Shown here in pieces: positions 51,051 to 62,364 of a stretch of DNA of 64,000 bases. The notes beneath the pieces are model-generated. The model was given only the letters and a program-made list of their open reading frames with translations, did no database searches and was not told where the DNA came from. A program made the position numbers and the translations under genes. The stretch spans positions 1 to 64,000 of the forward strand of contig NW_026516681.1 in assembly GCF_025766255.1 (NCBI RefSeq). Reading direction: 5' to 3'. Numbering within the stretch: position 1 is the stretch's first letter; the number at the start of each line of letters is the position of its first letter. Source of the stretch: Zychaea mexicana (Eukaryota; Mucoromycota; Mucoromycetes; Mucorales; Lichtheimiaceae).

Positions 51051-54000
51051 ATTTCTGTATACATCCCTCTTTCATCCGCCATATCTCTCTTTTTCTTTTG
51101 AAAACCTATCTCATGCATTGTAATATCTCGTGATTCCACCCATCCATCCTCCAAAATCTTTATTCGCATTCTGTATAACCATACTTACACGCACTCAAGA
51201 CACACACACTTAAAAAACAGCCCGTTTTTTGTTCTCTACCTCGGTAGTATAAATGTATCATAAAAAACCAACTTTTTCTTCCTTTATTATCATTCTACTA
51301 TAAAGCACGAACAACAGAAGATCATATAAAAAGAAAAAACGGCTTTTTCTAATATCTCTCAACCTCAAGTTTGTAAATAACGTGGGAAAACTTTGAAAAA
51401 TGGGATTCAGATAAGGTTCATGGGTATCGGGAGAGATGGGGAGTACAAAAAGAAAATGTTTATCATTGTCGCACAGATCTGACTCTCCGGTACTAGTTCA
51501 CGCCGACCCAATTTGGCCTGGAGCACTGGGCTCGCTCACAGTTCTTGATAGAACACGGCCGGAGTAGCAGTGATAATGAGACTCTTTATCGTGTTGTACA
51601 ATACATTGCTCTGGAGAGGCTGGTGAATCACAGTCATAATATGGTCACAAGAAGACTTAAATTACTAATCGTACCTGAAATCATAAGAGTAACGATTGAA
51701 ACAGTTAAGCTTTTTACTATCATACATGCAGCAAACGCGCAAAAAGAGCGGAATAGATGAGTATCGTCTCCCGATTCTAAGGATAGCTCGTCTACATAAC
51801 TAAACCCACCATAGACTTACATTGATTGGATAAAACTATACAATGAAGATCATCCATCTTCAATCCTACACAGTCTTTGCTCGCAACAATTTGTCATAAA
51901 AGATCATGAGCACCTTTTATAGTTATTGCTATAGTGAGGATAAAAAACGGCTACTTAACCGTAGAAATCCCTACGCTTGTTATTCTGCGGCTTCGGTAAT
52001 TATCCTCATTTGAACTCCAAATATTGGACTGGTCAGGGTGTGTTCATTGATGGAACATAGGGAAGAATATGAATTTCATACAAGGAGCTGCACCGAAAGA
52101 ACGCACTCGAGCAATATTGTCAGACTGCATCACATCAAAAGTGGCTGGTCAGCTGGCACCTTTATTTCAGGTTTTTCCAGAACCGTGATATACCGGATGG
52201 ATTGGACTGCAGGAACACTAGAAGTAAGTGGGTACGCAATACAAAGGAAGAATATCAATGCTTAGACACACGCTTCCCATGGCGCTAGGGATTCTCAGCA
52301 AAGCTAGATAAATCCACAGCACCGGGTCCACGCAAAAAGAATAAGAACCCTGCCTTGATCGACACCGTCACTCGCTGTGCGCTTGATACTTTGTCTGTTT
52401 ATTCTTGTATGTGTTCTCGTCTTTTGATGATAATCGACCAAAGACTTTATTGTATAAAAGCTACTCTAAGCAGGGCCTAGACCAGATAAAGCACCAAACA
52501 CGTAGAGTTATTCGTAAGAAGCGCCTAGATATGATCAACGAATGGTCATTAGCTTTTTGTAACCACCTGGCCATGTCCCGTATACCACCTCGATTATACT
52601 CATCAGGAATGCTTACTTTTTTGGTATGGTTCTAGCGAGCCCTTGTTCGCCAGCATGGCGGCACAATGCAAATTACATTACACACCAACTTTTCACTTGT
52701 CGAGAGGTACATCTCCAGCAACTACAAGAAAAAAGTAAATAACCGCGCAAGCCTAATTTTTGTCTGACCAGCATATCATCCTACTCCATACACACTCCTG
52801 ATTTTCCATGATACCTACACCATTCGTCGATAAGTCCACCAGACAACAGCCCGCGCAATTAAAGATGCGCCACTGCTCGGGACCGCGCCATCGTTTCAGA
52901 AAAGAGGGCATAATAGGAAGAGATGAACGTAATAAAAAAAGATCGCAGAGAGAGTTCCTAACTGAGAGGCGAGCCCTTCCCCAGCGTCCACAAACCCACT
53001 TGGGAGTACACAACTACGCGAGTACTCAAGCAGCAGAAGGTTCCCTGATGGTTTAAGAATGCCCCACGCGCAGCTAGCCACGGTCAGAGGGGCAGGACTA
53101 GTCACGCTTGGAGCTCCTTAGAAGCAAATAAATAAAAAGTTCGCAGCCACTGGTCGGCGGACAAGTAGGGATTCGTCCTCTCTTACTCTGAATACTCGCA
53201 GAGGACATATACTTGAGCCGGTTACGATTTAGGACTACTAAGCATGCTCATATCAACGCGCCATGCACGACGGAACGTGCGGCAGGAAGCCCTCAATCTC
53301 GCGCGCACCTTTAAGCCGCTGCACACATTGGGCAAGTCTATTGACATGAGCTGTTTAAAAGAAAAAGTAAAAGGGTGGAAGAATTGGTCCCAAGCAGCAA
53401 TGCATGCCTGCAATTGTGAGATAAAAAAAGAACATTGATAAAAACGTGTTAAAAGAAATTACTAGAAATTAAGGATAAGAGAAAAAAACCATTAAAGTAT
53501 TCTGTGCCTCTTACCTATCGCTTTTTACCGTTGATCAGGGGCAGTTGAAGTCGTGCCCCAGACTTTCGGAAGGCTCTTGTTTAAAGCAAAGCTCAGTGGC
53601 AATGCTTCGAGCAATTCAGGATTCTTTTGTAAGAAGCCAGTTTGTTACTATGTCAAATGTGTTAGCAAGTGCTAAAGCTACGTACTCTTGTTAGAGCTAC
53701 GTAATCTCTTTCATACATACTTATTGATCATTTAGTGGGCTGATGTGTTGATTGTTGCTTTGTAAGACGTTCTGGTTTGGTGCAGAGAAAAACCGTGAGC
53801 ACCACAGGTGGGAGGAGTGCTAAAAATTGTTACAGGCAACTCCGCTGTCGTCAGTTGAAATCCTTTGATAGTACTACTGTGCCCTAAAACTTCAAAACAG
53901 AAGTGGAGGGAAAAGTTCTCAAGTATTGCCTGTCATTGTCTTGGATGCCATTCCATAGCAGTGCATAAATGTGCCGAGTGCATAAATGTCCCGCAACTGC

Positions 54001-57000
54001 AGGGCAGCTCCGCTAATTTATTTAATTTTTTTGGCAGGTATACCGTACCTGAAATGCCGCGCCAGAACTCAGCGAATTCTTTCACTTTTTCATACAGTAG
54101 CAGCGAACGTACGCTAGATCCAACTTCCCCAAGTGGAAGCCAAATAGTTACAAAGCGAGATCAAACAGGAGCACGCGAGGCATAAACGCTATAGATATGC
54201 CTGTGGAAATGTAAAGTGTCGTGCTCTCAGCTAAATGAAGAAAAGTCTTTTGTACCACTACGACGTAATAATGATCGTGTATGTATACATTGACCACTTT
54301 TCCGTCAGACACAAAGTAATATATCTGTTCTGACGTTAGTTGATAAGTCATGCCTATAACCTAAATCTACACTATGATCAATGACCCTTTACTTTGACGA
54401 AATCATTAAGCAAATTCCTACCGATTTCTGTATCTATAAACGCAGACTATAGTTAAGAAAAATTAAGATTGACCACCAACTGAGCTATGTTGACAATGTG
54501 CTGTACTGTACATTACTAGCTCCATGTTCCCGATAAGAGCACTTTAATATGATAATACCGTGCTGCTTACTGGATCTATATATACTTATCAACGTGTTGC
54601 TGTGAAAATTAACCTAGTATCAGGTACAGGCTTTTAATCCGTTTCTTACTTCAAAGTGATTTTTCTACTCTTCTTCACTATATATTGAGAACAACTTTAA
54701 TAGACATAGGAATATTAATTCCGTAACTTCAGGTCATTTTTATTGCTTCTCATAACCATAAATATGCTTTCCATAAAATCCTATTTACATTAAAAGATCT
54801 CCTTCCTGTTTTCTTTTTCCTGAATTGGCCTTACAATTTAGCAAATTGAGTTTATTTCGTCTTACTTGAAATCTTTTGTATACAAAGCTATACATCAAGC
54901 ATAAACTCTATAAACTACATCTTTCGTGAGAAGTATATAATTATTAATATCGATGAACTTGATCACTACCCGAATAACACGGGTTGATCTACACTATAGC
55001 CTTTTTGCGATGCATACGAAATAAAACAGTATCTACAAGGAAATGATAGATAAAGTAGGGCAATTTTATTTTTCATTTTAAAAAGACAAGCAGGGGCAGT
55101 TGTGCTGGATACATGGAGCGGCTACCTGAGTGTATATACATAGTGAAGCAAACATTATTATTAATACAGTAAGTGCTATAGAAGTGCGGCGCTGCGTGAT
55201 AAAAATCCTTCGACATTCGCTGTTATACTCTTAAATCATCAAAAAATGCGATGGCACAAACACGATACAGGCAGACGATCCCAGTTGGTTCTGAAGCCAA
55301 TATCCCTCAGTTTCTGTGAAACTAATGGGGTGTGAAAATGAACGAAAATAGATTGAATATTTTTGCTAATTTGGATTCTCAATCGAGTCCAGATGAAGGC
55401 TTAACGTATTTGAAATTAATGGGGTCGACAGTATTGAAAAATCACACAGGAGCATAAATCATTGAACGTACGATGGAGGGAAAATGAATAGTATAGCCGC
55501 TTATTATCCATCATATATACGTCATAGAAGAGCCATTATTTCTCAGACTTTCAATATTATGTAACAAAGCAGCACTTAGACCAAAAGACACTATTGGTCA
55601 TGATGATGACGATGACGATGATGATGCAAAAATAGATCTTCCATATTATACATGCGATCGATGTATGTATTACAACAATTTTCAAGCAACCAGTGCATAT
55701 TTCGCGTGACATTTTTATCTAAATATTTTTTTTTATTTTCGCTGTAATGACGCTGTAAACGTGGGTCTTCACCATCATGTCTATATCAATACTGCCAAGC
55801 AACCATGAGGGTGGTCTATAGCACACCGTGAATCATACTAGTAGATTGCTACGCTATGATGCGTGTGTATCTTCCCTTGATAAACTAAGAACGAGTTCCC
55901 CACTCCTCCAACGACAGCTACAGATTCTGTAAATGATGTTTGATTCAACGGTGTACTACGTCGTGTTAACTTTTTAAAAACAGATCGTATGAAGTATGCA
56001 TTTGTTTATTTGTGCTCTCACATCAGTATAAAATAATATTGCTACTGTATACAGGACCTGAGTAGCATTCTACCTTTCATTATCATTGAAGATTCACGCG
56101 TCGTGTATCATACCAAATTGGTATTATATCTGGCATAAAATAGTAAGCTAAGGAAGGATGAGGCTTAACTTTTCACGTGATCTCTCCGATGTCTGCCTGT
56201 AATGAATCAAAGATATTGTGCTTGCTCTAGAAACATGTATTTATTATGAAGAGAGCAACGCTTGAAAAAGGCGGCAATAAATAGCTATATAGTTCCTTTA
56301 ACTTTCATATCTTGCTCCGTAAAACGCTTTTTACAAGGGACCTCGGAGTAGAGGTTTCCAACGTTGTAGTATCCATTTGGTACTTGGCTGTAAGCAACTT
56401 TTACAGGTATATACCTTTTTTTAGTCAGACACGTCGTACTACATTTTTTCTTAAAAAGGAGATATATTCTCCGTTTTGTCTTATTTTAAAAACGTGTTAC
56501 ACTATATTATTTTAATGAGTAATAATCATCATCACAACCTGATACAGTGAGAATGACCATTATATTTACAGGAAGCCTGTAAGCGACCGATATTTCAGGA
56601 TGATACCACCATCCACAGCATTACAAAATCCTTAGCGTGTTAAGGTGGTACACTCGAACGTTATATACGACCCAATTTGTTTTATAAGCGAGCATTTCTT
56701 TTCCTATAATATCTATATTGCTCGAAAACACGTTGGAATTCCAGTGCTGTTGTGTGGAGTGGTGCACCTTATTAATATGATGATATAATACAACATGTAG
56801 TTGCTCATTCAAATGACAAATATAAACTTCCACTGACCTGTGAAACAACATCCACACACTTACACATCACTAATTCTTCAAACTTCCCGTCGTCCGTCGT
56901 ACGTCTTTTCCACTACAAACTCCACAGCTTCAAAACGCCCTTCAAGTCTTTTTACTATTTTTAACCCAATTACGTTTAGATTTGAACGCTCACGACTTTT

Positions 57001-57181
57001 GTACAAGTGTCAGCATCCTCGGTTGTAATATACAGTTGTGCAACTGTAGCCTGGTATATTCCTTTGTCAGTGTATAGCGGTATACATCTCCGCGCTAATG
57101 TTCTCGCGCGCTTCCTCAGCCCCCTTGAATATATACGCACGATATATAGTTGTGAGTGAGAGTTATCTGAAGGGAGAAAAC
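51051..57181. other. 6.1-kb gene-poor region
   Basis: After a CT-rich 3' flank of PUT2 (51050-51200), no gene could be supported. Open stretches at 52405-52635, 52808-53055, 53244-53436 and 53865-54185 look weakly coding-like (basic, Ser/Arg/Lys-containing) but have no recognisable family and no joinable exons. From 54400 to 57100 the sequence is AT-rich. A GGGGTCGACAGTA segment at 55421-55433 resembles the end of the pogo-like MITE at 58 kb. Confidence 0.45.
55600..55626. repeat. ATG/ACG trinucleotide microsatellite
   Basis: Imperfect run of GATGATGACGATGACGATGATGATG in the gene-poor region. Confidence 0.75.
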
Positions 57182-57188
57182 TATAAAA
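57182..57188 (+). promoter_or_regulatory. TATA box of the secreted cysteine-rich gene
   Basis: TATAAAA 72 bp upstream of the start codon. Confidence 0.65.
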
Positions 57189-57259
57189 GCGTCAGTTCGT
57201 GAGAACCGATGGACACCAGCTTTCTTTTTTAAGTCAAACCCAACTTGATACCATCAATA

Positions 57260-57808
57260 ATGCTTTTCTCCAAGACTCTCGGTGCTGCAGCTCTTTTGGC
57301 GCTCGCATATGTACGTGGAACACATGCCGAAGACCCATCATGGTACAAGTGCTTTTATCAGTGCCCCGGAAATTCTGTTAACAAGACGGCAGAGTGCTGC
57401 TCGCCATACGAATTTACGAAACTCAATGATCAACCAACATGCACTGTGCTGAATACTGATGACAACCGGGACGCCGACAAAAACGATTTCTTGTCATGCT
57501 GCCTCGACGAAGAAACTCCGGATGTTGATGCTCACCATTTTGAGTGCAAGTCGACCTATAGCCCCTATCATAACAATTGCACTTATCAATGTCCTGAAGG
57601 AAGCTCTGCCGGTACCACGCAAGAATGCTGCGAGTGGTTTGGTTATAAGATTCTCGAACAAGACTCTTCAAAATGTGTTGTCCGGGAGACTGACAGCTTG
57701 CTTGACATGGAGAAGAGCATTTTCATTTCCTGCTGCACTGGCGAGGATAACCCCGATTTGGATGCTTACCCTATTGATTGTGAAGCTACCGATTATATCC
57801 ATTGGTAA
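57260..57808 (+). CDS. Secreted protein with two tandem 8-cysteine modules
   Basis: Intronless, 182 aa. Signal peptide residues 1-22 (MLFSKTLGAAALLALAYVRG, then THA before ED). The mature protein consists of two homologous ~70-residue modules, each with the same cysteine order C-x3-C ... CC ... C ... CC ... C: module 1 begins YKCFYQCPGNS and ends DAHHFEC; module 2 begins NNCTYQCPEGS and ends DAYPIDC. All eight cysteines are kept in both, implying four disulfides per module. Both modules also share ECC and the D-rich segment before and after the SCC motif. N-glycosylation sequons at NKT and NCT. The net charge is acidic. I do not recognise a named family. Small, secreted and Cys-rich is typical of apoplastic effectors, antimicrobial proteins or cell-wall proteins; the function is unknown. 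Confidence 0.85.
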   Translation: MLFSKTLGAAALLALAYVRGTHAEDPSWYKCFYQCPGNSVNKTAECCSPYEFTKLNDQPTCTVLNTDDNRDADKNDFLSCCLDEETPDVDAHHFECKSTYSPYHNNCTYQCPEGSSAGTTQECCEWFGYKILEQDSSKCVVRETDSLLDMEKSIFISCCTGEDNPDLDAYPIDCEATDYIHW

Positions 57809-58002
57809 TGGTTAAAACATATCGAATTTTTGTAAAGTATTGCTCCAATCCTCTACTTTAGTATCACATCTTATGATATATGCTCTCTCTCTTGTATGGA
57901 TTCATATTTTTGACCTTTATTTATATAATAATAAACTTGTCTATTATTCCTTATACGGTATAAGCATTTTGGTGCTGTGTCTTTATTAATGATAATACTG
58001 CC
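57809..58002. other. 3' flank of secreted gene
   Basis: Contains ATAATAAACTTG (~57927), a likely poly(A) signal region. Confidence 0.5.
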
Positions 58003-58004
58003 TA

Positions 58005-58174
58005 CAGTCAGCCCCAGTTAACGTCAACCCCCGATAGCGTCAACCGATTCGCTGGTACCCTTTCAAATTTAGCAGTTAAAGATTTTGCCTATTCTCTAGC
58101 CCCGGTGTCTCAACCCTCGATATGGTCAACACTTTTGCTGGTACCCTGAGGGTTGACGTTAACGGGGTCGACTG
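58005..58174. mobile_element. Pogo/Tc1-mariner-like MITE (170 bp)
   Basis: Flanked by TA on both sides (58003-58004 and 58175-58176). Left end CAGTCAGCCCCAGTTAACGT and right end, read inversely, CAGTCGACCCCGTTAACGTC agree for ~25 bp apart from small differences, ending in CAACCC. Inside, a 36-bp segment at 58025-58060 recurs as a direct repeat at 58111-58146 (both end GCTGGTACCC). Terminal CAGT and TA duplication fit the pogo/Fot-type branch of Tc1-mariner; there is no coding capacity. It lies ~200 bp downstream of the secreted gene. Confidence 0.75.
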
Positions 58175-58176
58175 TA

Positions 58177-60386
58177 CTCATTCAATTAAGTATTCCAGGG
58201 CCATTGCTATACTACTTACGGAGAATTACGCATTACCAAGGCGGTCGAATACAGGTAAATCTACTGCGCTACATACCATAAGCACACACGGAAGAAGCGC
58301 TCAGTTAATCAGCAGCTTATAACAAAGGTGGTACGCATCTGTCACTCAATTCATTTGTATAGGTCTATGTGCTACCAGAACAGAATATGGATAGAGCAAG
58401 CGCTCGTTAGTAAATCATGACAAGTACAGTATCTCTCGATACCATATGTGTTTTTAGCACAGGTCGCCGGGTCAAAACAATCGCTATTCATCTTGGTGCT
58501 CGTATTATTGTACAAGTAAACGATGTCCAATGCATACTGTGTGACATATGCATCTGGTGCGCCACCACTGTTGCCTGCCTGCGTGTTACTGTGAGCCCAA
58601 AATTAAAGTGGCGCATCGTCATATACTCCGCGCAAGATTTCGAACTAGTAGCCGCTTCGCGTTACAACTATTGGTCCAAATATTCGTCGACACGATGCTG
58701 CTAATGTTATCGGGTCCGAGTATTGTATGCATCATCGAAACGGTATTCTAGTAGATGAAGAAGTATATGTGGTCAGAATGAATGTAAAGACTATCAAAGA
58801 ATGAAAAAAATGGCATTACTGTATTAATCTTTCCTCGGCGGAGAATCATGCTAATGAAAGCTTTCAAGCGAATAGGTCAATTCTGCATTTTTCCATGGAT
58901 TGAATAAAACGTCTTGTAGATGCACAATTAAACTGTTACTTCGCTCGTTATATGAGCTGATAATCGTGACAGTTATGTAGTTATGTATGACAGTTTATGT
59001 ATGTAAAGACATGTGAAAAAAGGAATGGCATCATATCATGATAGCCTAAGAAGCTTTATGAAAAATCAATAGGTTTCGACAAGAAAAATTGGTACGTACT
59101 CCGTTCTTCAGATTTTCTAATTAACGGATGTTTTAACAAGAAGCTCGGTATGCAGTCGTGGAACGAATACTGCTAGCTAATAAGGTCCAAGTCCATACAC
59201 ATCTGACGGGTACTGGTCGTCTATATCATCATAGGTCAAAGGGAGATGCGCTTGGTGGCGTCAAAATCTATTAACGTAGATCACAGCAGCTTACTACGTA
59301 AGTAATAGTGTTTCAGCCGTCGTATATGTAACTTCGCGTCTGTGATGATCTGCGTTTTCATCTGGTTGCAAGAGAAAGATTGTACTCATATACTTACTCG
59401 TGCGAAGGAAATAAAAACTAATGAAAGAATGCTGATACATATTAAAGCTTTGGTGTTCAAACTTTATTGCAAACGAGCCAAGACAAAAACATTAGCTGTT
59501 CGCCAGCCAAGTAAAATGTGATTTACACAGCTTGGCAGAGCCAAGTGTTTCTCCTTTGCGTCGACGTAAACAAACAATTAGCGAGCGATGAATATTCGTG
59601 ACTACATATGTAGTACAGACTCATACCTAGCGTACGATCTTCTTTCTTTATATCTTTGCTGACAACATCATCATGCTAACAGATCGTTGCTACGAGATAT
59701 GTTTATAACTCAACAAAATTAAAGGTTTTGAGATTGGCTCATTTGCGTATATAGCCCATTAGATCACGTTGCTTGCATAATACAGTTTCTGCTTTTCCAC
59801 CTTCATGTCACAAGCCTTCATTGCTTGAGCTTCGGATTGTACAATGACTGCTACGTAACATCTTTTTGTCAAGTGACGTCCTGGTAGTCATCTTTTTATG
59901 CTGTCAATTAATGACTCACCGTTTGTGTGCAGTGACGGTGAAGGGGCGTAAATGAGGCATTTGGTGCGGTGGTTCAGATAAGGAAAACCCCATCATATGA
60001 TTGTTGGGTCGCACAAAAAGATCATCAAGCCCGACATCTGTTTCCTTGTGCAGCAGCAATTTTACACACGTGGACTTTCTTAGTAGATAAAGAAAACTGG
60101 GTTTTTGCCACTAGATATTAAAAGAAGAAAGGAAAAGAAGATGCGTTACGAAATCACGGGGAATAAAAGAACTGTTTCCAGAGAAATAGAATGCTAATGG
60201 GGCTTTTTTAACAAGAATAGGTTGGGAAAAGCGGGATAAGGGAGAATCTTCCTCTTTGGCATAACGCGGTATTGTTTCTGGGAGTGTGTACATATTGGGA
60301 TGAATGGAGAGTGGAGATGTGTGTGTGTGTATGAGTGGTCGTGATGGTTGCGGGTGAGTGTGACTATGTTGGACTATGGACAAAAT
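58177..60386. other. 2.2-kb intergenic region
   Basis: Short open frames at 58417-58750 have no recognisable family. The remainder is AT-rich. GTGTGTGTGT at about 60319 is a short dinucleotide run. No RNA gene seen. Confidence 0.45.
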
Positions 60387-62364
60387 TTACAGCTTGTTGG
60401 AGCTGTTGACATGGGAGACGCTCTGAACGGGCCACGAGTAGTTTGCGTTTGACCGGTCATAGCCATACTTGCGGACAAAGGCATCGAGTTCAGCAGGACC
60501 ACGCGAGCCGTAAGGATACGTGTGCAATGGCAAGTCAGCGCGCTGGTCAATCTGGTGCAGCAAGGGCGTAAAGATCTTCCAGGCGGTCTCGAGCTCATCG
60601 TCACGCACAAAGTTGGAGTGGTCGTTGCGCAGGACATCCAGGATGAGTGATTCATAGGCGTCTGGGATTTGCATGTCCGTAAAGCGGTCGTGGTACGACA
60701 AGTCGAGGTCGGATTGGATCGTACTGTAGGAAAGACCCGGCTGCTTGTTGTTGAATTTGATGTAAACGGCTTCCCGCGGTTGCACCCGCATCACGAGTTC
60801 ATTGCGAGGGGCACCCTTGTAAAGACTACCAGCAACGTTGCGGAACTGGATACGGATTTCGACCTTGGCCGAGTCGAGAGCCTTGCCTGCCTTCATAATG
60901 AAGGGCACACCTTCCCAGCGCTCGTTCTGGATCCACAAGGTCAATGCCGCAAATGTGGGTGTGCGGCTCTGCTTGTTCTTCAAAGTGTCGTCGTCCAAAT
61001 ATCCTGGCTTGCCATTGGCTGCCACATATTGACCCAATAAGGCGTCATCCGCCGAGATGGGTGGGATGCACTTGAGCACCTTGACCTTCTCATCGCGGAT
61101 GGCTTCGGACTCGGTCGAGATAGGACGTTCCATTGCAATTAGTGACAAGACTTGGAGCAGATCTATCGTGAAGCAGGGCATATGGTGATTTGAGCACTAA
61201 CCCTGAAAGACAAGCTGAGATTTCCCCATCAAAGAGCAGAAAGCGCACTTACGGTTTTGCATAACATCCCGGAGAATGCCGAAGTCATCAAAGTAACCGC
61301 CACGGCCTTCAGTGCCAATCGTTTCCTTGAACGTGATCTGGACGTTATCAATGTATTTGCGGTCCCAGATCTGGCTAAAGAAGATGTTGGAGAATCTCAT
61401 CGTCATCACGTTCTTGACCATTTCCTTGCCCAAATAGTGATCGATGCGGTAAATCTGATAATGAAACAGTCAGTGGCATTCCTTCTTTCTCTGATCTATT
61501 CTTTTATCCAATCGAAATGAAGAAGTCCGTATCCATCCAAAACGATTTGCTTTACCTCGTTTTCAGGGAACAAAGCACCCAGCTCGCGTGCAAGGTCGTT
61601 TGAGCTGTCTGTGTCCATACCAAATGGCTTTTCAACGATCAATCGGTTGACGCCATCCTCGGCGTACACGTTCTTCTTCAGGCCCTTTGCGACGGGGACA
61701 AAGACAGAGGGTGGCAAGGCCATGTAGTATACGCGGTTGCGATGACCAGCAACGCAGCCACGGGAATTCTCGTTCTCGGTTACGTATTGGTTGAGCGACT
61801 GCCAAGACGCGTCCTCATCGTATTTGCCAGCATGGTAGCTTGTGATGGCCTTAAATTGTGCAAGTTCGTCGTCGGAAGCCTTGATGTACTGGGTCACACG
61901 GCCGAGATAGTCCTCGTGTGTCATTTGCGTGCGTGCGTAGCCGACAATGTGCGAGTTCTGGGGTAAGAAGCCATTCTTGAACAGCTTGAAAAGGGCGGGG
62001 TATGTTTTCTTTTTCGCCAAGTCACCCGAGGCACCGAGTACTAATACAAACAAACACGATATGCATGAGCCTTCCCTTCCTTCCAAGCTACAGCGGCAGC
62101 GATTCGGTTGTCAACGAAGCCGACACTGTCCCTCCCTCCCAATCAATCCGTCGCCATCCCAACCGCTGTATGGCCCTCCACACCATGGCAACGACGACGA
62201 CGACGACGACAGACGCGTAAGGTTTCGGGGAGTGACTGGGTCCGTTCCGACACGAAAGATTTTTTTTGTGACAATTAAAAAAACGTGGCATTACCAACAA
62301 TAGTGGCGAAGCCCTTGAGCTCCTTAGCGACCTGGATCTGGATTTCCTGTACTGGATTGGACAT
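60387..62364 (-). CDS. ZWF1: Glucose-6-phosphate 1-dehydrogenase
   Basis: Predicted 510 aa from four exons (minus): 62295-62364, 61556-62040, 61253-61454, 60387-61162; all in phase. First enzyme of the oxidative pentose phosphate pathway, main cytosolic NADPH source. Signatures: [18 protein letters not shown] (NADP+ Rossmann motif, split by intron 1 just before VLG); [21 protein letters not shown]; active-site [51 protein letters not shown], completed across intron 3; [76 protein letters not shown]. The length equals the usual fungal enzyme. Confidence 0.95.

Noticed and set aside
60669..61040. Open frame antisense to ZWF1
   Set aside because: Shadow of the G6PD coding sequence.
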